NCBI GenBank assembly: GCA_004558305.1
Contig: SFDG01000035.1
Coordinates: forward strand, 1 to 39,179
Reading direction: 5' to 3'
From: Phocaeicola plebeius
GTDB taxonomy: Bacteria; Bacteroidota; Bacteroidia; Bacteroidales; Bacteroidaceae
Length of the DNA stretch: 39,179 bases
Shown here: positions 15,732 to 23,508 of the stretch, piece by piece
How the letters are laid out: each line of letters starts with the position of its first letter
Numbering within the stretch: position 1 is the stretch's first letter
Program-made: the position numbers and the translations under genes
Notes under the pieces: model-generated
What the model was told of the DNA's origin: nothing
The model's database searches: none
What the model saw: the letters and a program-made list of their open reading frames with translations, nothing else

Positions 15732-16925
15732 TTATTTAGAGCCGCCGCCTGTGTGCTGACGGTTGTAAGAGCTGGTTGTAAAGGTCACACCGCCCCACAG
15801 CACTGTCTTGACTTCAGCTGACAGTGAGCCCAAGGTGGCCTTGGTAGAAGTTTCTGTCTTGGACTGCTTGCCAAGGATGGAAACTCCCGTACCTACCGGT
15901 ACTGAAGTGAAGCCCAGGTTGTAAGAACCGGTTACAGAACTCTGAGAGTTGATAGCTGATGCTGCGAGATAAGCAACCAAGTAAGCATTACCCGTTACAC
16001 TCGTAGAACCACCCACGTTGTAGGAATAAGAGGGGTTAGAAACAGCTGCTGCAGCATTACCGTAGGTATTGTCCTTGTCAAAGTTCAGCACCTCAACATA
16101 AGTAACGTTTGTATTCTTCGTAATGGATACAGACGGCAGCACGATGGAATAATCACCGTTTGAATCTACCGAGATGGTGATGATCTTGCCAGTGACCTGG
16201 AAGATACCCTTTGTGATCTGGCCGTTGTTGCTCTTGTTGACAGTAGCTTCACGAGCTACATCTTCCGATGAAACGGCTACATCCACCAGGATGGGGTTCT
16301 TGAACTTGGCATTAGTCTTCACGCTCACGCCGCCCAACACGGCATTAGTGGCACGGCTGGCTGCAGAGGAAGAAGACATGGTAGTGATTTCCAACACTAC
16401 TTCTTCACCGCTTTCCGGAGCTTCCAAAGCACCCACCGGTACTGTAGCCTGATATTCAATAGTGGCTTCCTTGGCCACTGCGGGAACTTCCGCCTGAATC
16501 GGTTCAGTCTTCACTTCTTCTGTTGCAGCGACATCCACCGTTACCTTTGTGGTAGCAATCTTGGCCATTACGAAGTTGGCTACACTGGCCACACCATCCT
16601 TTACGTTCACTGTCTGGTCGGCCGGAGTTTCATAGCCGTCCACTGCCACTGACAACGTATAGCTACCTGCAGTAACATCGGCGAACGTAAACGCACCGGA
16701 AGCATCGGTGGTAGCCGACAAGTTACCCATCTTGACAGTAGCACCTGCCACCGCACCGCTCAAAGAAGTAACTGTACCCTGTACAGAACCTTTCTGAACT
16801 GTGATTTCAGGAGGAGTCACATTTTCCAAGTTTTCATCATCGTCCGAGCAGGACGTAGCACCCAGTGTCAGACCGGCTGCGAGGAACATTAACATGCCCC
16901 ATGTACTAACCTTTTTCATTTTCAT
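15732..16925 (-). CDS. Surface lipoprotein with carboxypeptidase-regulatory-like domain
   Basis: This 397-residue lipoprotein has a signal peptide ending in ATSC. The mature N-terminus CSDDDEN is a textbook Bacteroides lipoprotein export signal, so surface exposure is expected. Residues ~45-120 form a carboxypeptidase-regulatory-like Ig fold (SVQGTVTSLSGAVAGATV, then TDASGAFTFADV and SYTLSVAVDGYE). The rest is Ser/Thr/Val-rich beta sequence ending in a Gly-Gly-Gly-Ser-Lys tail; no enzyme motif is seen. A start at 16919 is also possible. It follows two outer-membrane protein genes on the same strand after a 50-base gap and may belong to the same unit, perhaps as a surface partner of the YjbH-like proteins. 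Confidence 0.75.
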   Translation of the reverse strand: MKMKKVSTWGMLMFLAAGLTLGATSCSDDDENLENVTPPEITVQKGSVQGTVTSLSGAVAGATVKMGNLSATTDASGAFTFADVTAGSYTLSVAVDGYETPADQTVNVKDGVASVANFVMAKIATTKVTVDVAATEEVKTEPIQAEVPAVAKEATIEYQATVPVGALEAPESGEEVVLEITTMSSSSAASRATNAVLGGVSVKTNAKFKNPILVDVAVSSEDVAREATVNKSNNGQITKGIFQVTGKIITISVDSNGDYSIVLPSVSITKNTNVTYVEVLNFDKDNTYGNAAAAVSNPSYSYNVGGSTSVTGNAYLVAYLAASAINSQSSVTGSYNLGFTSVPVGTGVSILGKQSKTETSTKATLGSLSAEVKTVLWGGVTFTTSSYNRQHTGGGSK

Positions 16926-16975
16926 TGTTATTTAAAATTAGACATAAATAATTGTTCTCTTGCTATTTCCCTTTT

Positions 16976-17725
16976 CTAAAAAAGATTCAAATAATAACAT
17001 ACACCGCCGGCAAATTGTTTTCCGTTCCACAAGGAAGCCTGCAATGCCCAGTGATGCCATAAGTTATAGTCAGCTCCTACGTTCAATTCGTTTCCCGTCC
17101 ATTCCACGATGGCCCGCAACTCCTTGGCGAACGAAGGCCGGAAGGTCAGTCCTCCCACCACTCCGTTCCACCGATGGTTGTAGTCGCGCTTGAAATGGCG
17201 GTAAGCGAGGTGTGCCCCCACTTCGTTGCCGTTCCAGCGGATATGCTTGGTAGCCGCCACATACACATTGGCGAAATACAATTCTCCGCCTTCGCCTTCC
17301 CCGTCCCATCCCGAACGGGAATCGAACCAGTCATTACAGCCTATAGCCACTGCCGGCCAGTACTTTCCTTCCTTCAGCGGGTTCAGCTTCAGGGAAAAGT
17401 AACGGTCTTTCTCCTTGAACCGCCGCTTGTTGTTGGGCGAATTGCGCAGAAACGCCGTACAGACATACGATGCTTCCACCCACTCGAACGGCGTAATGGC
17501 CAGATAGTAGTCGAACGTGTGATACTTCTTTCCGTTCAACTGGAAAATCCGCCCCGGCGTCATCTGCCGGTTCAGGAAATGTCCGCCTATCCGTGCATCC
17601 CCTTCGCGGTGCATTTCTGCAGAAGGCACGTGCAACAGTCCGGACAAACCCGTGAACTGCTGCGCCCGGGCCGAGAGTACGCCTATATACATTACTATAC
17701 TAATAATCAATCCGGTACGTTTCAT
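16976..17725 (-). CDS. YjbH-family outer-membrane protein (short)
   Basis: This 249-residue protein has a signal peptide ending in SARAQ. The mature sequence begins with the YjbH (DUF940) signature FTGLSGLLHVPSAEMHREGD. Later comes KDRYFSLKLNPLKEGKYWP and AVAIGCNDWFDS, also diagnostic of YjbH, and it ends in an aromatic, beta-barrel-like YYLNLF. YjbH proteins are exopolysaccharide-associated outer-membrane barrels in proteobacteria, usually near 700 residues, so this is a much shorter form. Its start overlaps the stop of the upstream 318-residue gene (17722-17725), implying coupled translation. The divergent Wza/Wzc locus supports a polysaccharide role. Family assignment is fairly sure; function is inferred. 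Confidence 0.75.
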   Translation of the reverse strand: MKRTGLIISIVMYIGVLSARAQQFTGLSGLLHVPSAEMHREGDARIGGHFLNRQMTPGRIFQLNGKKYHTFDYYLAITPFEWVEASYVCTAFLRNSPNNKRRFKEKDRYFSLKLNPLKEGKYWPAVAIGCNDWFDSRSGWDGEGEGGELYFANVYVAATKHIRWNGNEVGAHLAYRHFKRDYNHRWNGVVGGLTFRPSFAKELRAIVEWTGNELNVGADYNLWHHWALQASLWNGKQFAGGVCYYLNLF

Positions 17726-18678
17726 CGGTCACCTCCTTTCCACACAAAATCAGGTTCCATGGCATTGGCCCCCCATTTCAGTCGGTTTCGGTCGAACCAG
17801 CGTTCCCGTTCGTTTTCTTCCGGGTCGGTCTGGTACATCAGATTGGTGTAAGGGTCAGCATCCAAGTTGTACGTAAAGCGGAAATTGGATGCCGGTCGGA
17901 TATTCACTTTGTGCCGGGTTCTCCGGTAAGGAGGAATCATCATCACCACCTTGAAGCCGCCGTTCCACCCTCCTTTCAGTCCGTCCGTATCGCTGGCCGA
18001 GTCACTGTAATCGGCATAGACCCCCACCGTACAATGACGGAAGTGCCGCATACCTTCCAGCTGCACTCCATAGTCCTCATAAATGAACCGTCCTCCCCGT
18101 GCACGTATTTCGGCATTCCAGCAAGGGATGTAGAAATCGGCACCTGCCAGTGCCGACCATCTTTTGGGCGGGCTGGCCTTCCAGCCACGGTTCATGTCGC
18201 ATAATCCTGTCCATCCGGCCTGCCCTTCAAAAGCCAGCCACGGGCAGACAGGAAACATATACTTGATGTCCACTCCGTAGCGGTGCGTACTGAACAGCCC
18301 GCCACTGAGCTTCACAAAATGTCGGTCGCCCCCATAAAATTCCTTGGAAAGAGTTGCCATGTTCAGACGGACACGGCTATAATAGCCACCATAATCATTG
18401 TAAGCCGGGACAATGACCTGTGCCGCAGCCTGCCATTGCCGGCCCAAATTCCACTTCACACCCGGTGTCAGATTGACCAACACTTCGTACATCCGCTGAA
18501 AGCGCACATCACGATAATGCAATTCGGCCCCCATAAAGATGTCGATTTGCCCAGCCTCTGGAGAAGTGTATTGAGCATTGGCCCGTTGAGGCATGCCGAC
18601 TAGGCATCCTGCTCCCACTAAAAGGCTGAAAAACATTTTCTGCATTCTGACACTAACCATCATGATTAAACTCTTCAC
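17722..18678 (-). CDS. Putative outer-membrane beta-barrel protein, YjbH partner
   Basis: This 318-residue protein has a signal peptide (hydrophobic MFFSLLVGAGCLVGMP, cleavage at ANA-Q). The mature part shows alternating aromatic strands such as WQAAAQVIVPAYNDYGGYY and FTYNLDADPYTNLMYQTD, which read as an outer-membrane barrel. I do not see the YjbH N-terminal signature, so it may be the complementary half of a split YjbH or an unrelated barrel. The longest start (18678) would leave a leader of only about 10 bases after the predicted promoter at 18695-18723. The ATGs at 18663, 18660 or 18645 give more normal leaders and signal peptides. It is translationally coupled to the YjbH-like gene. Confidence 0.65.
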   Translation of the reverse strand: MKSLIMMVSVRMQKMFFSLLVGAGCLVGMPQRANAQYTSPEAGQIDIFMGAELHYRDVRFQRMYEVLVNLTPGVKWNLGRQWQAAAQVIVPAYNDYGGYYSRVRLNMATLSKEFYGGDRHFVKLSGGLFSTHRYGVDIKYMFPVCPWLAFEGQAGWTGLCDMNRGWKASPPKRWSALAGADFYIPCWNAEIRARGGRFIYEDYGVQLEGMRHFRHCTVGVYADYSDSASDTDGLKGGWNGGFKVVMMIPPYRRTRHKVNIRPASNFRFTYNLDADPYTNLMYQTDPEENERERWFDRNRLKWGANAMEPDFVWKGGDR

Positions 18679-18694
18679 AATCTTTTTTCTGGGG

Positions 18695-18723
18695 CAAAGT
18701 TATAGTAAAAAATTGGAAACCAA
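18695..18723 (-). promoter_or_regulatory. Promoter of the YjbH-like operon
   Basis: On the minus strand TTGG (18723-18720) and TAACTTTG (18702-18695) are 17 bases apart, close to the Bacteroidales TTTG/TAnnTTTG consensus. It drives transcription away from the polysaccharide export genes, which start at 18932. Confidence 0.6.
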
Positions 18724-18903
18724 GGCAAACTTATCGGAAAAAATTAGATTTCATCTATAAAAGTACCCTTTTCTGCAAGAAAAGCACTACTTTTGCGTCC
18801 GAATCATAGACTGTTAGAGGGAGTTTGCTACATATTTTGATGAAATTCTGAAAAAAGAGTAAGAAATTCTGTCGACTGATAGACCCATCATAAGAAAAAG
18901 CAT

Positions 18904-18911
18904 TACCTTTG
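18904..18911 (+). promoter_or_regulatory. Bacteroidales -7 element before the export operon
   Basis: TACCTTTG matches TAnnTTTG and lies 20 bases before the ATG at 18932. A second match, TACTTTTG at 18788-18795, could give a longer leader. No clear -33 element accompanies either. Confidence 0.5.
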
Positions 18912-18931
18912 CAGATAATTACATGTAATTT

Positions 18932-19366
18932 ATGACTATTGCAATAGATTTTGACGGAACTATAGTAGATGACCGCTATCCGGACATCGGGCGCGAGAAA
19001 CCTTTTGCTATCGAAGTGCTCAAAAAGCTGATTGAGGAACGGCATCGGCTGGTGCTATGGACAGTGCGTGAAGGAAGATTACTGGATCAGGCCGTGGAAT
19101 TCTGCCGGAAGCGTGGCGTGGAGTTCTATGCCATTAACCGCGACTATCCGGAGGAAGAGAAGGAGCGCAACCGCCACTTTTCCCGAAAGCTGAAAGTAGA
19201 CCTGTTTATTGATGACCGGAACCTGGGCGGACTCCCCGATTGGGGAACCATCTACGAAATGGTACACGACCAGCGGATTACTTACGAGAGACTAATGGAA
19301 AAATACAGCGAGCAGGAGCTGCCTCCCCGCCGACCGGGATTCTGGTCACGATTGCTGGGACATTGA
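18932..19366 (+). CDS. HAD-superfamily small phosphatase-like protein (BT0820 type)
   Basis: This 144-residue protein starts MTIAIDFDGTIVDD, with the HAD nucleophile motif DFDGT at residues 6-10. The later LWTVREG matches motif II (Thr), a Lys lies in SRKLKVDLF and FIDDRNLGG gives the acidic motif IV. There is no cap domain, as in minimal HAD hydrolases such as B. thetaiotaomicron BT0820. Substrates of this group are not known to me. Because it starts the run that leads into Wza and Wzc (73-base gap), it may act on a sugar phosphate or lipid phosphate in polysaccharide production. That link is inferred from position only. Confidence 0.75.
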   Translation: MTIAIDFDGTIVDDRYPDIGREKPFAIEVLKKLIEERHRLVLWTVREGRLLDQAVEFCRKRGVEFYAINRDYPEEEKERNRHFSRKLKVDLFIDDRNLGGLPDWGTIYEMVHDQRITYERLMEKYSEQELPPRRPGFWSRLLGH

Positions 19367-19439
19367 CCGACACACAGGCCGGCAAGGTCTGCCCTCAATA
19401 TATAATAATATAAAGCAGAAAGAAATAAAGAACAAAATC

Positions 19440-20228
19440 ATGAAGAATTTAGTTGGAATGATGGTACTCACGTTGCTAATGGCCGGATGTACCGCTTATA
19501 AGAATGTTCCGTATTTGCAGAATCCGGAAGCTGTCAACAGTTTCCAGGACTCTCTTCCCCTCTACGATGCTAAAATCATGCCAAAGGACTTGCTGACCAT
19601 CACGGTCAACACGACAGACCCCCAGGCAGCCGCCCCTTTCAATCTGACAACCCAGACAACGCAGAACATTGCCCAATCGACCAATACTTACTCACAGGCA
19701 GCTCTCCAACAGTACTTGGTCAACAATGACGGACTCATTGACTTCCCCGTCATCGGCCGGCTGAAGGTAGGAGGACTGACCAAGAACGAAGCGGAAGACC
19801 TGATACGGGAACATCTGAAACCCTATCTGAAAGAAGTACCTATCGTCACCGTACGCATGTCGAACTACAAGATTTCCGTTCTCGGCGAAGTGAGCCGTCC
19901 AGGTACCTTTACCGTATCGAACGAAAAGGTGAATATCCTGGAAGCATTGGCGATGGCCGGCGACATGACTGTCTATGGTGTCCGCGACAACGTGAAACTG
20001 ATTCGTGAAGACGAACATGGCAAGCGGGAAATCATCAACCTGAACCTGAACAATGCCGAAATTGTCACTTCGCCCTATTATTACCTGAAGCAGAATGACA
20101 TCCTGTATGTCACTCCCAACCAGGCCAAGGCAAAGAACTCCGACATCGGCAACAGCACCACCCTGTGGTTCAGTGCCACTTCCATCCTTATCTCGCTGGT
20201 CAGCCTGATGTGGAATATCCTTAAATAA
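19440..20228 (+). CDS. Polysaccharide export outer-membrane lipoprotein (Wza-like)
   Basis: This 262-residue protein has a lipoprotein signal ending in MAGC. It then has the Poly_export domain (DLLTITVNTTDPQAAAPFNL and a YLVNNDGLIDFPVIGRLKVGGLT block) and a SLBB-type segment (YKISVLGEVSRPGTFTVSNE). A C-terminal hydrophobic segment (LWFSATSILISLVSLMWNIL) matches the membrane-spanning helix of Wza. Wza multimers form the outer-membrane channel for capsule or exopolysaccharide. The mature N-terminus CTAYKN lacks the acidic surface-export signal, as expected for a channel facing the periplasm. The Wzc partner gene follows 32 bases later. The leader is AT-rich and lacks a Shine-Dalgarno sequence. 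Confidence 0.9.
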   Translation: MKNLVGMMVLTLLMAGCTAYKNVPYLQNPEAVNSFQDSLPLYDAKIMPKDLLTITVNTTDPQAAAPFNLTTQTTQNIAQSTNTYSQAALQQYLVNNDGLIDFPVIGRLKVGGLTKNEAEDLIREHLKPYLKEVPIVTVRMSNYKISVLGEVSRPGTFTVSNEKVNILEALAMAGDMTVYGVRDNVKLIREDEHGKREIINLNLNNAEIVTSPYYYLKQNDILYVTPNQAKAKNSDIGNSTTLWFSATSILISLVSLMWNILK

Positions 20229-20260
20229 CCTCGAAAAAAAATCACTTGATACAACAAGAT

Positions 20261-22741
20261 ATGGAAGAAAACCAACGATTTACCGGTTCGAACGAAGAAG
20301 AAAGCATTGATATACTGGCATTGCTTGTCAAGTATCTGGCCTACTGGCCCTGGTTTGTAGCCAGCGTATTGGTCTGCTGTATCGGCATGTACATCTACCT
20401 GCGTTACAAGACACCTGTCTACAATGTGACCTCCTCCGTACTGATCAAAGAACAAGACAAACGGAACAACTCCTCGGCTTCCCCCTTGTCCGCCGTGCAG
20501 GACTTGGGGATGTTCTCCATGACCAGCAACTTCGACAATGAAGTGGAAATCCTGCAGAGCCGCACTCTGATCAAAAAAGTAGTCTCCGGCCTGGACCTGT
20601 ACATCTCCATGACCGAAAAGCGTACGTTCGGCTACGACCAGCCGCTCTACAAGGCAACGGCCCCTCTACAAGTGTACATGACCCCTGAAGAGGCCGACAA
20701 GCTGACGGGAGCCGTAACGGTGGAAATGGAATATGTTCCCAAGGGCAGCATGAACGTAACAGCCACCTATTACCAAGGTGAGCAGCAAAAACTGGAAAAG
20801 ACCTTCGAGCAGTTGCCGGCTGTCTTGCCGACACCGGTAGGAGTCATCACGTTCCGTGAGAATGACGCATGGACACCCGACACGACGGTTGTTGCCCCGA
20901 AAAAATACCAACTGAAGGCCGTTATCAGTTCGCTGACCTATACTGCAATGGCCTATGGTGCCAGCATGACCATCGAACCGACCTCCAAAACCACGACCAT
21001 TGCCCAGATTAGTGTCCAAAACACCGTAAAGACACGTGGTGAGGACTTTATTAACCAACTGGTGGCCAACTACAACCAAGATGCCAACGACGAAAAGAAC
21101 CAGGTGGCACAGCGTACCGCCGAATTCATCGAGGAACGTATCGAAATCATCAATAGCGAATTGGGCAGCACCGAAACGCAACTGGCTGACTTCAAGCAAC
21201 GTTCGGGGCTGACCAATCTGACCAGCGATGCCCAATTGGCACTGCAGGAGAACTCGAAGTATGAGCAGCAGCTGACCGAAATCTCGACGCAGATTCGAAT
21301 GGTACAGTTCTTGCGCGACTATATCAACAATCCCAGCAATGCTGATGAGGTAATTCCGGCCAATGTGGGACTACAGGACGTGAACCTCAGTTCAGTCATC
21401 GACCAGTACAACAACATGATTATGGAACGGAAGCGGCTGCTGCGTACCTCATCGGAGAACAACCCAGCTGTCATCAATATCAATTCGGGCATCCAAGCCA
21501 TGCGCCGTACCGTGCAGACAACGGTGAACAGCGTGCTGAAAGGACTGGAAATCTCACTGACCGACACCGAACGTCAGGCCCGCAAGTTTGAAGGCCGCAT
21601 CAGCGAAGCCCCGAAAAAAGAAAAGGAATTCATGACTATCTCGCGCCAGCAGGAAATCAAGGCTACCCTATACATCATGTTGCTGCAAAAACGCGAGGAG
21701 AATGCCATCACACTGGCTGCCACTGCCAACAACGGACGTATCATCGAAGACCCGCTGACCGACGCTCATCCGGTGGCACCGAAGAAAATGATGTTCATGC
21801 TGGTGGCACTGGCCGTCGGGGTATTAGTACCTGCCGGTATCATCTACCTGCATGAACTGTTGAAATACAAGATTGAGAACCGTGATGACATCCTGGCCAT
21901 CACCAAAGTACCGCTGCTGGGAGAGGTGCCGCTGAACAAGGAAAAGGAGAATCCGATTGACGGTGGCATTGTCATCAAAGAGAACCGCAACGACCTGATG
22001 GAAGAAACGTTCCGAGGATTGCGCACCAACCTGCTGTTCATGCTAAAAAAAGACCAGAAAGTCATCATGTTCACTTCGACACAACCCAGCGAAGGAAAAT
22101 CGTTCATTGCCGGCAACCTGGCTCTGAGTCTTTCCCTGCTGAAGAAGAAGGTCATTATCGTAGGTATGGACATCCGCAAACCGGGTCTGAACAAAGTATT
22201 CCGCCTGTCCACCCGCATGGCCGGTATTACCAACTACTTGAGCGACCCTGAACATATGAATCTGACAGACCTAATCCAACATTCCGACCTCAGCGAAAAT
22301 CTGGATATCCTGCCGGGCGGTTCCGTACCCCCCAATCCGACTGAACTGGTAGCCCGTGACACACTGGAAGAAGCCATCAACCAGTTGAAGGGCACCTACG
22401 ATTATGTCATTCTGGACACCGCCCCGATTGCCATGGTCACTGACACGGCCATAATCGGCCGTGTAGCAGATGCCTGTGTGTATGTCTGCCGTGCTGATGT
22501 CACCCCCAAAGCAGGTTACGAATACATTAATGTACTGAGCGAACAACAGAAATTCCCGGTACTGGCCACCCTGCTCAACGGAGTTGACATGTCGCAGCGG
22601 AAAAACCGATACGGATACGGTTACGGCAAACGCTATGGCTATGGAAAAGGCTACGGAAAGGGCTATGGCTACGGTTACGGCTATGGTTACGGCTACGGCT
22701 ACGGCAAATCCGATGACTCGAACGACAAGAAAGAAAAATAA
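20261..22741 (+). CDS. Wzc-like polysaccharide co-polymerase/tyrosine autokinase
   Basis: This 826-residue inner-membrane protein has a Wzz domain between two membrane helices (~residues 25-50 and ~505-530), with a coiled-coil periplasmic stretch in between. The cytoplasmic BY-kinase domain has Walker A SEGKSF (K613), Walker A-prime VGMDIRKPG and Walker B VILDTAP (D719). The tail has 13 tyrosines in Tyr-Gly units, the expected site of autophosphorylation controlling chain length and export with Wza. I start at the ATG at 20261; an upstream TTG at 20246 would add five residues. Its stop overlaps the next start (TAATG). No adjacent Wzb phosphatase is present. Confidence 0.9.
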   Translation: MEENQRFTGSNEEESIDILALLVKYLAYWPWFVASVLVCCIGMYIYLRYKTPVYNVTSSVLIKEQDKRNNSSASPLSAVQDLGMFSMTSNFDNEVEILQSRTLIKKVVSGLDLYISMTEKRTFGYDQPLYKATAPLQVYMTPEEADKLTGAVTVEMEYVPKGSMNVTATYYQGEQQKLEKTFEQLPAVLPTPVGVITFRENDAWTPDTTVVAPKKYQLKAVISSLTYTAMAYGASMTIEPTSKTTTIAQISVQNTVKTRGEDFINQLVANYNQDANDEKNQVAQRTAEFIEERIEIINSELGSTETQLADFKQRSGLTNLTSDAQLALQENSKYEQQLTEISTQIRMVQFLRDYINNPSNADEVIPANVGLQDVNLSSVIDQYNNMIMERKRLLRTSSENNPAVININSGIQAMRRTVQTTVNSVLKGLEISLTDTERQARKFEGRISEAPKKEKEFMTISRQQEIKATLYIMLLQKREENAITLAATANNGRIIEDPLTDAHPVAPKKMMFMLVALAVGVLVPAGIIYLHELLKYKIENRDDILAITKVPLLGEVPLNKEKENPIDGGIVIKENRNDLMEETFRGLRTNLLFMLKKDQKVIMFTSTQPSEGKSFIAGNLALSLSLLKKKVIIVGMDIRKPGLNKVFRLSTRMAGITNYLSDPEHMNLTDLIQHSDLSENLDILPGGSVPPNPTELVARDTLEEAINQLKGTYDYVILDTAPIAMVTDTAIIGRVADACVYVCRADVTPKAGYEYINVLSEQQKFPVLATLLNGVDMSQRKNRYGYGYGKRYGYGKGYGKGYGYGYGYGYGYGYGKSDDSNDKKEK
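22609..22708 (+). repeat. Tyr-Gly codon repeat in the Wzc tail
   Basis: Hexamers of the form TAYGGN run through this stretch, interrupted by AAA/AAG-rich Gly-Lys units, and encode a tail with 13 tyrosines. Seven hexamers are uninterrupted just before the final Gly-Lys-Ser-Asp-Asp. Gains or losses of one hexamer by slippage would stay in frame and change the tyrosine number. Confidence 0.8.
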
Positions 22742-23481
22742 TGTTCTATATTCTATCCCGCTTTGCAGCCCTCTTGGCAAGTCCCGTTATCTATTTGGCG
22801 GGACTGCTGTTGGGGGCTGTTGTCTTTTATAAGAAGACGGCTGTCCGCAAAGGGTGCCTGCTGGGAGCACTGGCGCTGTTCCTGCTCTCCACCAACCCCT
22901 ACCTGTATTACCTGGCAGAATCGGCCTGGACACGCGGTTACATCTCGTCAATGAAGCCTCAACACACCTACGAACATGCGGTCGTATTGGGAGGATTCGG
23001 CGGCTATAACCCCATCTTCCAACGCATCGACCTGAACGAACACGGAGACCGGCTGACCGAAGCCGTCATGCTCTACCACCAGGGACGCATCCGCAAGATT
23101 GTCATTGCCAGCGACGGTACCTGCAATGAAAAGGTGGGGGACGAGAACGTGTTCCGACGCCAGATGAACCTGCTGGGGGTTCCCGACCAGGCCATCATCA
23201 TCGAAGGAAAGGCCCGGAACACGAAGGAGAACGTCACCTATACCGTCTCCCTTCTCCCTGTCCTGCAGAAAGAGAACTTTTTGCTCATCACCTCCGGTGT
23301 TCACATGAAACGCAGCCTGCGTTGCTTCCGCGAGGCAGGCATGCATCCCGACTATTATTCCACCGACCTCAAGTACGTGTATCCCAACATCTGGGAAAAC
23401 TGGTTGCCACAACTCTCCACGCTGGAAGACTGGTTCCACCTGGGACACGAATGGATTGGCTGGTGGGCCTACATGCTTTAA
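22741..23481 (+). CDS. YdcF/SanA-like (DUF218) membrane protein
   Basis: This 246-residue protein has two N-terminal membrane segments (residues ~5-30 and ~38-58). A DUF218 domain follows: AVVLGGFGGYNP, then GDRLTEAVMLYHQGRIRKIVIASDG, EGKARNTKENVTYTV and LLITSGVHMKRSLRCF. This is the layout of E. coli ElyC/YdcF-type proteins, which are linked to envelope integrity and lipid-carrier metabolism. Its start overlaps the Wzc stop, so it is co-translated with the export machinery. A role in polysaccharide or undecaprenyl-phosphate handling is plausible, but the biochemical activity is unknown. Confidence 0.8.
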   Translation: MFYILSRFAALLASPVIYLAGLLLGAVVFYKKTAVRKGCLLGALALFLLSTNPYLYYLAESAWTRGYISSMKPQHTYEHAVVLGGFGGYNPIFQRIDLNEHGDRLTEAVMLYHQGRIRKIVIASDGTCNEKVGDENVFRRQMNLLGVPDQAIIIEGKARNTKENVTYTVSLLPVLQKENFLLITSGVHMKRSLRCFREAGMHPDYYSTDLKYVYPNIWENWLPQLSTLEDWFHLGHEWIGWWAYML

Positions 23482-23508
23482 CCACCTCCTTTTAAACACC
23501 ATTGTCTC

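Noticed and set aside
22609..22708. Minisatellite as a stand-alone mobile repeat
   Set aside because: The repeat is explained by the Tyr-Gly coding tail of the Wzc-like kinase.
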